Assembly: GCA_963753575.1 (NCBI GenBank)
Contig: CAVWCR010000003.1
Location: forward strand, 2,480,001 to 2,544,000
Length of the DNA stretch: 64,000 bases
Direction: 5' to 3'
From: VAZQ01 sp963753575
Lineage (GTDB): Bacteria > Pseudomonadota > Alphaproteobacteria > Rhizobiales > Xanthobacteraceae
Every line of letters begins with the position of its first letter. Positions within the stretch are counted from its first letter, which is position 1. Positions 33,184 through 43,768 of this stretch are shown in pieces. The notes below the pieces were generated by a model. That model was not told the DNA's origin. It worked only from the letters and a program-made list of their open reading frames with translations, and did not search any database. The translations under genes and the position numbers were made by a program.

Positions 33184-33903
33184 ATGACCGTATCGCCTCA
33201 CATTCTCGTCGTGGACGACGACCGCGAAATCAGCCGCCTGGTGGCGCGCTTTCTCGGCTCCAATGGCTGCCGCGTCTCGGTCGCCGGCAGCGGACGCGAG
33301 ATGGACCGCATGCTGGACGCGAGCCGGCTCGACCTCATCGTGCTCGATCTCATGCTCCCGGGCGAGGATGGCCTGAGCATATGCCGACGGCTGCGTTTGG
33401 GCTCGCAGGTCCCGATCATCATGCTCACCGCGAAGGGAGAGGATGTCGACCGCATCATCGGCCTTGAGATGGGCGCCGACGATTATCTCTCCAAGCCGTT
33501 CAACCCGCGCGAGTTGCTTGCCCGCATCAAGGCCGTGCTGCGACGGGCGCCGCGCTCCACAACCGCGCCGACCGCCACCGATGCGCGCGTGCTGAGCTTC
33601 CTGGGCTGGCGCATCGATCGCGGGTTACGAAACCTCGAAAGCCCCGATGGCGCCCGCGTCGTGGTCACCGGGGCCGAGTTCGACCTGCTGCAGGCCTTCT
33701 GCGAATGGCCCGGGCGCATTCTCTCGCGCGAGCAGCTTCTCGACCTCACCCAGGGGCGCAGCGCGGGCTCCTTTGAGCGCAGCATCGACGTGCTGGTCAG
33801 CCGGCTGCGGCGCAAGCTCGAGCGCGACCCGCACCATCCCGAGATCATCAAGACGGTGCGCTCCGGGGGCTATCTGTTCACGCCGACGGTCGCGCCGGCA
33901 TGA
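33184..33903 (+). CDS. OmpR-family response regulator
   Basis: A 239-residue regulator. The receiver (1-120) has the acidic pocket DDD at 11-13, phospho-acceptor Asp55 in LIVLDLMLPGEDG, Thr82 in IIMLTAKGED and Lys104 in YLSKPFNPREL. The C-terminal domain is a winged helix (FDLLQAFCEWPGRILSREQL, RSIDVLVSRLRRKLE, TVRSGGYLF). The start ATG at 33184 is preceded by AGGATCGCGC. It overlaps the histidine kinase by four bases (ATGA), so the pair is co-translated. The organisation resembles OmpR/EnvZ-type systems; the signal and targets are unknown. Confidence 0.95.
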   Translation: MTVSPHILVVDDDREISRLVARFLGSNGCRVSVAGSGREMDRMLDASRLDLIVLDLMLPGEDGLSICRRLRLGSQVPIIMLTAKGEDVDRIIGLEMGADDYLSKPFNPRELLARIKAVLRRAPRSTTAPTATDARVLSFLGWRIDRGLRNLESPDGARVVVTGAEFDLLQAFCEWPGRILSREQLLDLTQGRSAGSFERSIDVLVSRLRRKLERDPHHPEIIKTVRSGGYLFTPTVAPA

Positions 33904-35294
33904 CCGTCAGCGCGCGCTCTCTCCTGCCAAGCCGCATCAGCAGCCAGATTGCGGTGCTCATCGTGGTCTCGCTGTTGGCTATTCATCTCATCGTGACGGC
34001 GGTGTTCGTTCTCGGCCGTCCCGACGATCACAGGCTCGACGGCCCGCCCAGCCAGTTCGTGCCACTCGTTCAGCTCATCGACACGACGGCGCCAGCGCAG
34101 CGCGACCGCATCGTTGCCGACATCAACCGGACCTTTCCACACCTCGACATGACCTTGGCGCCGCCGAATTCGGCTGACCTGGGCCTGGGAGACGAAGCGC
34201 CCCACCTCGGAGGCCTGCGCCGCCACCTCGGCCCCGGATTCCGCGTGGCCATCATCGAGTCCGCGCCGGACCAGGACGACCGGCCTCTCCTCGCCATCCG
34301 TCTGCAAGATGGTGAGATCATCACGACGCGTATTCTCGCCGGCGCGCCCCCGCCGTTCATCGGGCCGGTGACAGTGACGCTGCTGTTCATTGCGATCAGC
34401 ATGACGCTGCTCGGCCTCTGGGCCGCGCGGGCGCTGACCTCGCCGCTGCGCGCCTTCGCCAAGGCGGCGGAGGGCTATGATCCCGATGGCGCCTTCGCAC
34501 CGCTCCCCGAGCGCGGCCCGGACGAGATTCGCACCGCGGCGCGCGCCTTCAATCAGATGCGCGAACGCATCAAGCACCTGATCGAGGATCGCGTGCGCAT
34601 GCTGGCCGCGGTCGGGCACGATCTGCGCACACCGATCACGCGGCTGCGGCTGCGCAGCGAGTTCGTCGAGGACGCAGCGTTGCGGACCCACATGCTGGGC
34701 GACCTCGAACAGATGAAAACGATGGTGGAGGCAGCGCTCGTGTTCCTGCGCGACGGCCGCTCGCAGGAGAGCCTGACGAAAATCGACCTGCCGACGACCC
34801 TGCAGACCATCGCGGACCAGTTCGCCGACCTCGACCACGATGTGCGCTATGCCGGTCCTGACCATGCCACGATCCTTGCGCGTCCGGATGCGCTCTACCG
34901 CGCCATCGCCAACCTGGTCGATAACGCCGTCCGCTACGGCGGCACGGCAGTGGTGCGGCTGACGATCGAGGCGTCCTCGGCTGTGATCATGATCGAAGAT
35001 GACGGCCCCGGCATTCCGGATGCGGACAAGGACCGGATGCTCGCGCCCTTCGTGCGCGGGGACGCGGCGCGGACCATGGACGCCGCCTCCGGCTTCGGCC
35101 TTGGCCTGTCGATTGCGCGCGCCGTCGTTGAGACGCACGGCGGCACCCTGTCGCTGCAAAACCGCGCGCCATCGGGGCTCGTTGCCACCATCACGTTGCC
35201 GTGCACAACCGAGGCGCCGATGCCATTGCCCAAGCCGGCGCCCGATCGGCTTGTTCCGATCACGTTGACACCCCCGCCGGGGGGCCTACATTAG
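33900..35294 (+). CDS. Sensor histidine kinase, EnvZ-like layout
   Basis: A 464-residue membrane kinase. Membrane helices lie at about 17-38 and 155-176, with a periplasmic domain of about 115 residues between them; HAMP follows (about 177-230), then the H-box AAVGHDLRTPITRLRLRSEF with phospho-acceptor His240, and the ATPase with N-box NLVDNAVRYG, G1 DDGPGIPD and G2 GFGLGLSIA. It is the partner of the adjacent regulator. The stop lies six bases before the TPP riboswitch; thiC is under separate control. Confidence 0.95.
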   Translation: MTVSARSLLPSRISSQIAVLIVVSLLAIHLIVTAVFVLGRPDDHRLDGPPSQFVPLVQLIDTTAPAQRDRIVADINRTFPHLDMTLAPPNSADLGLGDEAPHLGGLRRHLGPGFRVAIIESAPDQDDRPLLAIRLQDGEIITTRILAGAPPPFIGPVTVTLLFIAISMTLLGLWAARALTSPLRAFAKAAEGYDPDGAFAPLPERGPDEIRTAARAFNQMRERIKHLIEDRVRMLAAVGHDLRTPITRLRLRSEFVEDAALRTHMLGDLEQMKTMVEAALVFLRDGRSQESLTKIDLPTTLQTIADQFADLDHDVRYAGPDHATILARPDALYRAIANLVDNAVRYGGTAVVRLTIEASSAVIMIEDDGPGIPDADKDRMLAPFVRGDAARTMDAASGFGLGLSIARAVVETHGGTLSLQNRAPSGLVATITLPCTTEAPMPLPKPAPDRLVPITLTPPPGGLH

Positions 35295-35299
35295 ATGTA

Positions 35300-35406
35300 G
35301 TTCCGAGGGGAGCTCCGGCAGGGAGCTGAGAAACCCGCCGCGACCCGACAACGGGCAGCGCGGGAACCCTTTGAACCTGATCCGGGTCATGCCGGCGAAG
35401 GGACAG
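35300..35406 (+). promoter_or_regulatory. TPP riboswitch (THI element) of thiC
   Basis: Conserved THI-box pieces are present in order: GAGGGGAGCTCC, GGGAGCTGAGAAACCCG, then TGAACCTGATCCGGGTCATG and CCGGCGAAGGGACAGG. The ends GTTCC and GGGAC can form P1. A lengthened P3 arm (CGCGACCCGACAACGGGCAG) is inserted between the halves. About 95 bases separate it from the thiC start, room for an expression platform. When bound to thiamine pyrophosphate it should lower thiC expression. Confidence 0.95.
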
Positions 35407-35502
35407 GACATTTTCGTGCCAGCCTCAATCGCATTCGCCCACTCGACAGCCGCCACCGCTGCGGCCACCAACAACTTTTGACTTTCAAACGGGAGCAAAC
35501 CC

Positions 35503-37371
<1,869 letters not shown>

Positions 37372-37400
37372 CCGCGAGGCCGTGATTTTGATGTCGGTTT

Positions 37401-37477
37401 GTAGGGCGGGTTAGCCGAAGGCGTAACCCGCCCTTTCTTTTTGCATCGGCGGATTACGCTACGCTAATCCGCCCTAC
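37401..37477. repeat. GTAGGGCGGGTTAGC double-hairpin element, probable thiC terminator
   Basis: The first hairpin has arms GGGCGGGTTAGC and GCGTAACCCGCCC and is followed by TTTCTTTTT; the second has arms GGCGGATTACGC and GCTAATCCGCC. The ends GTAGGGCGG and CCGCCCTAC are inverted copies. It is a widely scattered repeat type in Proteobacteria, and the first hairpin plus T run should end the thiC transcript. Confidence 0.85.
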
Positions 37478-37515
37478 GCGCTGAGGCCTTGCGTCTTTCG
37501 AGATGTCGGATCGCA

Positions 37516-38085
37516 TCAACCTCGCCGCATCGCCGGACCTCTAGGTGTGGTACCGACACTAGGGATTAGGGTGCGAAAGGCTGAAACTTCTTTGACAAGT
37601 TTCTCAAGGCTCATGGCATGCTTTCGGAGGTCCTTTGCCAGCAATTCTGTCTTACCAGCAAGACCTTCATATTTCCGCTCTAATAGCTGCTCCGCTGGTT
37701 CTATGTGGATTGAATAGAAATAAAAGGCGCGATTGTACTTGCCTGTTCCGGTGCGCTTGATCGGTTGATGTGCGTAGATGCTCCGCGTGTTAAGGTGGTG
37801 CTTGATGCGCTTTTGCAATGGTCGCCACTTTTTCGTGAAGTGATCGCTGGAAAGAGCGTGTTTCATCAGCCGATCAACGAGCATGAGATGACTGGCGATG
37901 TTCGTCCAACTATAGAAAACAATCGCCGTAAGCTTGTCATCGGTGCCAAGACATGCCCGTGTTAAGTTGAATAGCTCGCGATCCATGAACGCCCAAAGGC
38001 TCACGCATTCGCCTATTAGGCCAAGGAACGTTGCCTCATCTCGTTGCACTTGCTTGGTCTTGGGGTCTAGCCTGAGAATGGCCAT
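37516..38085 (-). CDS. Hypothetical protein, candidate HEPN-like
   Basis: A 189-residue, largely helical protein from DNA of clearly lower GC than its neighbours, which suggests transfer. It starts MAILRLDPKTKQVQRDEATF and includes ECVSLWAFMDRELFNLTRA and a later TRSIYAHQP, where R-x4-H matches the catalytic motif of HEPN ribonuclease domains. The C-terminal third is a charged coil (KTELLAKDLRKHAMSLEKLV). HEPN proteins are often defence or toxin RNases, but no antitoxin or defence partner is adjacent. No signal peptide. I regard the HEPN assignment as a hypothesis. Confidence 0.6.
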   Translation of the reverse strand: MAILRLDPKTKQVQRDEATFLGLIGECVSLWAFMDRELFNLTRACLGTDDKLTAIVFYSWTNIASHLMLVDRLMKHALSSDHFTKKWRPLQKRIKHHLNTRSIYAHQPIKRTGTGKYNRAFYFYSIHIEPAEQLLERKYEGLAGKTELLAKDLRKHAMSLEKLVKEVSAFRTLIPSVGTTPRGPAMRRG

Positions 38086-38314
38086 AACAGTGTTCCAACG
38101 ATCAGAAAATTCGAATGCGCCTTATTCCCCTACGAGCAAGTACCCCTAATGAAATCCGAGGCTAGCTAATCGCATCGCACCCGCCTTTCTCTTCGCTCAT
38201 GCGGATTTCCGTGGCAACATAAGCTGTCCACAATTCTGAGGGCCCGACATGCGGCCCACCCCGCTCGGGCCGATGGCTGATAGCAATAGGCCAACGGAAG
38301 GCCAGACCAGAACC

Positions 38315-38704
38315 TCACACCGCCTTGCGCTCCAACAACTCGATCGAAATTCCCTGCGGGCCGCGGATGAAGCACACGCGCACGCCCGGGCGCACCGTGG
38401 TCGGCTCCTTGGTGAACTCGACGCCCTTGCCCTTGAGCTCGGCGGCGACCGCGTCGATGCCGGAGACCGTCAGCCCGAAATGGTCGAGGCCCTGATAGGG
38501 CGTGGCCGGCGCCGGGTTAACGCCGTCGCCGGCCGCAACCGGCGCGATGAAGACGTTGGCGCCGCCGAGCTTGAGATCGATGCGCGGCTTGCCCTGCTGC
38601 GTGCTGCGGATGACCTCGGCGCCGAGCATGCGCTCGAACCACTGCGCGGTCGCCTCCGGGTCCGGACTGCGCAGGTGGACGTGATCCCAGGTGTAGGTCG
38701 GCAT
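38315..38704 (-). CDS. VOC (glyoxalase/dioxygenase) superfamily protein
   Basis: A 129-residue protein with the paired beta-alpha-beta-beta-beta units of the VOC fold: YTWDHVHLRSPDPEATAQWF in the first half and LDHFGLTVSGIDAVAAELKG in the second, ending RGPQGISIELLE. The metal-ligand positions are plausible His (DHVHL), His (LDHFG) and Glu (IELLE). Reaction unknown: members include lactoylglutathione lyase and ring-cleaving dioxygenases. The ATG at 38704 follows GGGAGAAGCCA. Confidence 0.88.
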   Translation of the reverse strand: MPTYTWDHVHLRSPDPEATAQWFERMLGAEVIRSTQQGKPRIDLKLGGANVFIAPVAAGDGVNPAPATPYQGLDHFGLTVSGIDAVAAELKGKGVEFTKEPTTVRPGVRVCFIRGPQGISIELLERKAV

Positions 38705-39132
38705 TGGCTTCTCCCATTTCTCTCAGCAGCGTCTCTCGGCAGCGTGCAAGTCAGATTGGCGCATTTCACCCATACGCCGTCACGGCCGCGCGCCACGGCT
38801 TCGCCTGACCATATACCTTCGCCGGCAGCACTGCGATTACCTCCACTGCAAGAAGATCAGGCCTGGGCCTATCACATCGCGCCGCCGCGCGCGATCATCG
38901 CCGGTATTCTGGTCTCAAAAGACTTATCAACTGATCCGCTTCAACGCTCGGGTTGCGACGAGTATTTGGCGCATCTGCAAAATGGTAGCGCCTGCTGTGG
39001 CATTTCGACTGCACTTGCTGCAAAACAATTGTCGCGCCTCCCCTTAATCCCTCCACCGCCACATCATCGTCAACGAAACGCCCATGTTGGCTGGCGTCTG
39101 ATGCTGTCGCAACACACCAAGGGGGTTGTCTC
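38705..39132. other. Intergenic region between divergent genes
   Basis: About 430 bases with no gene that I can support. The stretch 38880-39060 is somewhat lower in GC and likely holds the promoter for the small secreted protein. Nothing repeated is seen. Confidence 0.5.
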
Positions 39133-39405
39133 GTGAAATCGAAATTGTTGTGCGCAAGCGTCGTTATCGTCGCGGCCATGGCTGCACCGCTTACCGCCCG
39201 GGCCGAGGGTGGTTTTCCCGGCGGCTTCGTGCATGGCGCCAATGAAGGCTTTCGCGTCGCAGGCCCGATCGGCGCCGTCGTCGCCGCCCCGGTCGGTGGT
39301 GTCATCGGGGGCGTCAAGGGGTTTTTCGGCGTCAACTCCGCCTATGAGGAGCCGCCCCCGCCGCGCGCCAAGCACCGCCATACGGCTCGCAGGCACAGGC
39401 GGTAA
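39133..39405 (+). CDS. Small secreted Gly/Val-rich protein
   Basis: A 90-residue protein with a signal peptide (KLLCASVVIVAAMAAPLTARA), then a Gly/Ala/Val-rich hydrophobic core (GPIGAVVAAPVGGVIGGVKG) and a basic His/Arg tail (KHRHTARRHRR). Similar low-complexity exported proteins are common in Bradyrhizobium relatives, with no known function. The Gly-rich core may insert in or associate with membranes. Confidence 0.75.
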   Translation: MKSKLLCASVVIVAAMAAPLTARAEGGFPGGFVHGANEGFRVAGPIGAVVAAPVGGVIGGVKGFFGVNSAYEEPPPPRAKHRHTARRHRR

Positions 39406-39555
39406 GATGGCAGGGCCAGGATCGCCGGAACGGCACAGCGCATAGGGTGGAGCCTTCGCGGCATAATCAAGCCTGCGCAGATTGCGTAGGCTCATCTGCG
39501 TTGCTCAACCATCCTTGCGCCGTGTGACTTGTGACTTGCAACTCGCCCGGTCGGC

Positions 39556-39984
39556 TCAGAACATCCCGAACCGCCCAAAGAGCGACTGCATGAAGTTCTC
39601 GCGCTGCGCGACGCGCGGCTGGCTCGGCGCATCCTGGCGTCTCTGAACGCGCGCGGTCCTTGTCTGCTTGGGCGCGGCGGCCATCGCCGAGCGATCCGCG
39701 CGCTCCGCAGGCTTTGCCCCGGCGACAACCGTGGACGCAAGCCCGAGCTTCTTGTTTTCCTTGTCGGCCAGCGCATTCGCGGCAAGCTCGGCCGCAAGCA
39801 GCTTGTCCGAGCCGCTGTCCAGGACCTTCGCAGAAGCCGGCCGCTGATACGCCGCCACGCCCGGGTTCCGCAGGACGGTCGGCTTCATCAGCCAGTATCC
39901 ACCTACCGCAAACGCGGCGACCAGCCCAAGGGCGATCACCAGGGGCGGCACCAGCGACATTTCGGGGGTGGAACGATCGGACAT
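39556..39984 (-). CDS. Single-pass membrane protein of unknown function
   Basis: A 142-residue protein with one membrane helix near the N-terminus (LVPPLVIALGLVAAFAVGGYWL), a mostly helical middle with many Ala and Lys (DKLLAAELAANALADKENKK), and a basic, Gln/Arg-rich tail ending QSLFGRFGMF. It starts at ATG 39984 (MSDRSTPE). The frame continues upstream through the neighbouring broken gene, but only the MSDRST start makes sense. No domain recognised. Confidence 0.65.
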   Translation of the reverse strand: MSDRSTPEMSLVPPLVIALGLVAAFAVGGYWLMKPTVLRNPGVAAYQRPASAKVLDSGSDKLLAAELAANALADKENKKLGLASTVVAGAKPAERADRSAMAAAPKQTRTARVQRRQDAPSQPRVAQRENFMQSLFGRFGMF

Positions 39985-40127
39985 GACGCACCGCGACATA
40001 CAGGAGGCGATAGTCTGTCGGCCGGAGGTGTCAAAAGGTTCAATTGCCGGGCAGAAACTCCTCGTTTCGTTAACGAAATGCGTGATGGGCGGCGTCGCGC
40101 TCAGATCGATCTCTGCAGAGGCTTGAA

Positions 40128-40387
40128 TCACGCCCGGTCGCAGGCCCTGACGATCCTGTCCAGACAATCCTGCAGGCCGGAGCGCATCTTGCGATCGAGC
40201 CCGGGATCGGCGCGCCTCAGGCCCTGGTCGTAGGCAAATTCCTGCAGCTTGATAAAGGCCTCGTTGAGCGCCGCTTCGAGTTCGCATCGGCCTCGAAGAC
40301 GAGATCATCGAGCTCCCCGGGCGAGACCTAGCCGCCGGCGAGAACGCGCAGCAAGATGCCGACGACCTCCTTGAAATCGCGCGCCAT
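40128..40387 (-). pseudogene. Broken small gene (nonsense codon plus frameshift)
   Basis: Translated from ATG 40387: MARDFKEVVGILLRVLAGG, then a TAG at 40328-40330, then in the same frame VSPGELDDLVFEADA. The protein continues in the next frame as ELEAALNEAFIKLQEFAYDQ and GLRRADPGLDRKMRSGLQDC, ending at TGA 40128-40130. Joined, this gives a coherent, charged helical protein of about 85 residues, so one stop and one lost base (near 40285) have broken it. No named family. Confidence 0.75.
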
Positions 40388-40521
40388 GGCGATCTCTCTT
40401 CATCGATGGGCCATCGATGGGCAACGGGCACCGTGCGGTCGCTTGCCCTGCCGCACCTTTCGCGATACCTGTCGCAAGATCGCTATCTTTGCTTGCAACG
40501 TCAAATAGGGGGGTCATTGCA

Positions 40522-40767
40522 ATGCTCGCCAACGCAGCCAAGGTCGCGTTTCTCACCGCCGCCGTCGCATTTTTCACGACCAGCGCCGATGCCGAGAAGG
40601 TTCATCCGAAGTGCGTGAAGTCGAAGGACAAGGTGAAATGCACGTGCTTCTTCGCCAATGGGGGCCTCATCGAGTTTGTGCCCGGCGGCGGCAGAAGAGC
40701 CGTCATCTGGTCAATGGGGCAACTCGACGGCTACATCGCCTGCATGAAGCGCAACGGGCGCGCATGA
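40522..40767 (+). CDS. Small secreted cysteine-containing protein
   Basis: An 81-residue protein with a signal peptide (KVAFLTAAVAFFTTSADA) and a short mature part holding four cysteines (KCVKSKDKVKCTCFFANGG and IACMK), a set that could form two disulfides. A Gly-rich turn (VPGGGRRAVIW) separates them. GGGGGG about 10 bases before ATG 40522 is a plausible ribosome site. Function unknown. Confidence 0.7.
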   Translation: MLANAAKVAFLTAAVAFFTTSADAEKVHPKCVKSKDKVKCTCFFANGGLIEFVPGGGRRAVIWSMGQLDGYIACMKRNGRA

Positions 40768-40836
40768 GATAACGCCGCGCATGAGAGAGAGCCCGCGCAG
40801 CCTCGCCATGTGGCCTCAACCGGGCAGCCCTGAATC

Positions 40837-41232
40837 TCACTTGCGCTTCGTCGCCAGCCGCGCATCGAACTTGGCGCGGTCGATCACCGCGCGCTCGTGC
40901 GTGCCGGCGCCGATCTCCTCGGTCGCGTCGCGCGCGGAGACCTTGAACGTGATGTGGCGGCCGTCGACCTTGGTGACCTCGGCCTCCGCGGTCACGTCCT
41001 GGCCGGAAGGCGTCGCCGCCAGATGGCGGATGTCGACTGCGGTGCCGACCGCGCTCTCGCCCGGGTCGAGATAGCCGCGGATGGCGTTGAGCGCGGCGTT
41101 CTCCATCGCGGTGATCATCATCGGGGTCGCGAACACTTCCGGCAGGATCGCGTCCTTGAACTGGTTGGCGAGGTGGGCGGGCGTCACCCGCAGCACGAAC
41201 GTGCCCTTGGCTCCCACCGGTATTGGACGCAT
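40837..41232 (-). CDS. FlK-like hotdog-fold thioesterase
   Basis: A 131-residue protein of the fluoroacetyl-CoA thioesterase-like family. The probable active residues are Thr in FATPMMITAMENAAL, Glu in the same helix (MENAA) and His in VDIRHLAATPSG. It begins MRPIPVGAKGTFVLRVTPAH, a typical start. Such proteins cleave small acyl-CoA thioesters; the natural substrate is unknown. The ATG at 41232 follows GGAGACTGCCT. Confidence 0.88.
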   Translation of the reverse strand: MRPIPVGAKGTFVLRVTPAHLANQFKDAILPEVFATPMMITAMENAALNAIRGYLDPGESAVGTAVDIRHLAATPSGQDVTAEAEVTKVDGRHITFKVSARDATEEIGAGTHERAVIDRAKFDARLATKRK

Positions 41233-41515
41233 AGGCAGTCTCCGAACTTGGCGCACGGCTTGCGGCGCTGCTTGTAGGACGGGTCGAGCGGTTGAGCCAT
41301 AGGCGCCTTTACGCGCGTCTTCAACGCGCCATGGCGAAACCCATCATCCCGGCGGTGCGGAGGGCGAGGGCGTCGCTGCGCTGCCCGTCGGTCGCGAGCA
41401 AATCTCGCAACGCGAGTGAACCTGGTCCGGTCGCGTGGCAACAAATGCAGGAGGCCCGAGCGCAGGGTTCCGGCCCGCTCCTCGGCGAAAGCTTCCTCAC
41501 ACGGAGGATCGATCG

Positions 41516-41812
41516 ATGATCAGCTCAATGACAAGATTTGGAGCCACGGCACTCCTTGCCGGTGGTCTGCTCTCGAGCGCTGTGCCTGCAGAGGCTGCGC
41601 ATCTCGCGTGCAAGCCCGCGATTTTCGGCGTGGGCCGCGGTACCAACATGGATATCGCCATGAACCATGCCATCGAAAACTGGCGCATGAAGACGGCCAG
41701 CTCGTATGGCGGCGCCTACATCAACTGGTACAACACGCTGGACCGGGGCAGGCATTGCAACGGGAAGAGCGAGCTCATCTACTGCCGGGTCTGGGCCAAC
41801 CCTTGCAGATGA
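41516..41812 (+). CDS. Small secreted cysteine-containing protein
   Basis: A 98-residue protein with a signal peptide (TRFGATALLAGGLLSSAVPAEA) and a mature domain with four cysteines (LACKPAIFGVGRGTNMDIA, HCNGKSELIYCRVWANPC). Three aromatic clusters (AYINWYNTLD) sit between. ACGGAGG lies about 8 bases before ATG 41516. The stop codon is immediately followed by a 15-bp tandem repeat. Function unknown. Confidence 0.75.
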   Translation: MISSMTRFGATALLAGGLLSSAVPAEAAHLACKPAIFGVGRGTNMDIAMNHAIENWRMKTASSYGGAYINWYNTLDRGRHCNGKSELIYCRVWANPCR

Positions 41813-41872
41813 TCTTGCGCTTGCAGGTCTTGCGCTTGCAGGTCTTGGGCTTGCAGGTCTTGGGCTTGCGGA
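41813..41872. repeat. 15-bp tandem repeat, four units
   Basis: Four units of the type TCTTGCGCTTGCAGG or TCTTGGGCTTGCAGG, starting right after the stop codon of the preceding gene. Confidence 0.9.
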
Positions 41873-41912
41873 CCGCTTGAGCCATTGGCCCGCGCTGTGG
41901 CGCAACCCATCA

Positions 41913-41982
41913 CGCTACAAAGCCAGCGCTACAAAGCCAGCGCTACAAAGCCAGCGCTACAAGGCCAGCGCTACAAGGCCAG
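41913..41982. repeat. 14-bp tandem repeat, five units
   Basis: Five units of CGCTACAAAGCCAG, the last two with GGCC for AGCC. It lies 40 bases downstream of the 15-bp repeat, with an unrelated unit, in the gap before the DUF2188 gene. Confidence 0.9.
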
Positions 41983-42109
41983 CCTTCAAAGCCATGGTTT
42001 CGCAGGAGCCCATCCCTCGCGCTGCCGTTCCATTGGCTCTGTGCAGCCGCTCGTGCTTTGCGTTAGGATCAGACTTGGGAGGGGTGATCGAACCGCGAAG
42101 GTGGAACAA

Positions 42110-42355
42110 ATGTCTCACGTGACGTATGAGATCGTCCAGCATGACGGCGGCTGGGCCTACAAGGTTGACGGCGTATTCTCGGAGCCCTTCCCCACTCACC
42201 AAGAGGCGCTCGAGGCTGCGGAGATCGCGGCCTCGGAGCAGCGCGTGCCAGGACACACCGAAGTGATCGAATACGAAGACGAGAGGGGCAAGTGGCACAC
42301 CGAGACCGCCCCCGGCAGCGACCGGCCCGACACCGACGTGAAGGACGACGCGTAG
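42110..42355 (+). CDS. DUF2188 family protein
   Basis: An 81-residue protein. The DUF2188 core is clear: YEIVQHDGGWAYKVDGVFSE, then the PTHQEALEAAEIAASEQ helix, and EVIEYEDERGKWHTE at the end of the domain. These small alpha/beta proteins are widespread and uncharacterised. ATG 42110 is preceded by GGTGGAACAA. It converges on the neighbouring gene with 9 bases between stops. Confidence 0.88.
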   Translation: MSHVTYEIVQHDGGWAYKVDGVFSEPFPTHQEALEAAEIAASEQRVPGHTEVIEYEDERGKWHTETAPGSDRPDTDVKDDA

Positions 42356-42364
42356 TCCGGTTGG

Positions 42365-42919
42365 CTACTCCTGCCGCGCGGCGCGATATGCGGCAAGCGC
42401 GCTCTTCTGCCCGGACCCGAGCTGGCGCCACTCAATCTGCAGGAGGCGAGGCGCAACGATCAGGCCGTCGGGCGTGCGGATCTGGATCGTGAGCTCGTGA
42501 CCGGTTGAGCGGCGCTCGGCGAGCAGCGTTCCGGCCATGCCCAGATAGGCCGCGGTCGCCGCATTGAGCGGCCCGAGCCCATCGTCCTCGACCGTGAAGC
42601 CGATCTGCTCCAGCGCCTGTGTGTAGAACGCCTTCACGGCCGTGACGTCGGCATGGATGGCGAGCTCGACACCGCCGGAGTCAACCGCAAGCGTATTGGG
42701 CAGCCAGCGGTGCGCATTGACGAGCCGCGCTCCCGGCATCATCGGCAGCCAGTCGGGCTGCGCCGCGTCCGGCCCCATGATCAGCGTACGCTGGCTGCCA
42801 TCGGCCTCGGTGAACACCACCGTGTTGGTGCCGATGACGCGATTGACGAGCAGCGCCGCGTAGGGCGCGCCGGCGACCACCCCGACGGTGATCAAGAGGG
42901 CTATGAAGAGGCGTTGCAT
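42365..42919 (-). CDS. Hypothetical membrane-anchored or secreted protein
   Basis: A 184-residue protein. The N-terminus is a hydrophobic helix (LFIALLITVGVVAGAPYAALL) that may be a signal anchor. The rest is a mixed alpha/beta domain (ELAIHADVTAVKAFYTQALE, GFTVEDDGLGPLNAATAAYL) ending in a helical tail. No family is recognised, and a role at the cell envelope is the only inference. Confidence 0.75.
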   Translation of the reverse strand: MQRLFIALLITVGVVAGAPYAALLVNRVIGTNTVVFTEADGSQRTLIMGPDAAQPDWLPMMPGARLVNAHRWLPNTLAVDSGGVELAIHADVTAVKAFYTQALEQIGFTVEDDGLGPLNAATAAYLGMAGTLLAERRSTGHELTIQIRTPDGLIVAPRLLQIEWRQLGSGQKSALAAYRAARQE

Positions 42920-43151
42920 GCTCTCGTGCCCCGCTTCCGCAGTTCGTTAAGTCGTCGCGGCACCGAGCCTAGCCGGCGAGCATTGTCGAAACGTTGGGGC
43001 CGCAGCGGTTGCCTCGAACATGCCGGTTCCGTGACTAACGCCGCGTTAAGGCGGGCCGCGGTGTTTTGTTGAGGTAGCGGGCTTGAGTCCGCTGACTGCG
43101 CCGTTCTACGCTGACTTGCGAACCGAGCCGGCGACGCCGGCGCGCCCGGCC

Positions 43152-43694
43152 ATGAGGAGGATTTGGAACTTGCGCCGAACAATCGCACTCCTTCTGACGG
43201 TCGGGCTTCTCTGTCCCGCCCCGGCGTTCACGCAAGAGCTGACGCTGCTCGAAGGCTTCGGCGACGGCTTCCTGTTTCATTGGGTGTTCGCGTCGGGGCG
43301 CAAGAACAACATCGACGGCTCCATCACCTATCTGAACGAGGACAACGCCGGCGCCGCGACGCTGCGGCAAAGCCCGGCCGATCCGTGCGTCTTTCATGCC
43401 AACGTCCTAAGCCTGAAGGCCCCCTCCGGCGCGACGCTGGTCGAGACGGTCTACGATCTGCGCGGCATCACCTTCGAGCTCCTGCCGAAGCACGAGCGCG
43501 CGCCGCGCGGCGGCTCCTATTTCAGGATGAAGGGGCGGCACGTCGTATGCGAGGTGCGCACCGGCGGCGAGCGCGGCGCGCTCAAGCAGATCGTCGAATG
43601 CAACAACGAGCTCGAGTCGACGGTCGAACCCACGATGCTGCCGATCCTGGAGCAAACCGCGCCGCGGCTGCGCGCGCAATGCCGCTGGCAGTGA
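43152..43694 (+). CDS. Hypothetical secreted protein
   Basis: A 180-residue protein with an Arg-rich start and signal peptide (IALLLTVGLLCPAPAFTQ). The mature part is beta-rich with cysteines (PADPCVFHANVL, GRHVVCEVRTG, QIVECNNELES, RAQCRW) and charged loops. ATG 43152 is used because the longer frame (to 43083) is not signal-like. Function unknown. Confidence 0.7.
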   Translation: MRRIWNLRRTIALLLTVGLLCPAPAFTQELTLLEGFGDGFLFHWVFASGRKNNIDGSITYLNEDNAGAATLRQSPADPCVFHANVLSLKAPSGATLVETVYDLRGITFELLPKHERAPRGGSYFRMKGRHVVCEVRTGGERGALKQIVECNNELESTVEPTMLPILEQTAPRLRAQCRWQ

Positions 43695-43768
43695 AGGCGC
43701 CTCAGGGCGCGAACTCGACTGCTGAAGCGGGAAGCAAGGCCGGGCGGATTGCGCCTCGCCCGTTCGCG

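Noticed and set aside
43695..43768. A gene in the small gap between convergent secreted-protein genes
   Set aside because: The gap is too short and has no frame with a start and ribosome site.
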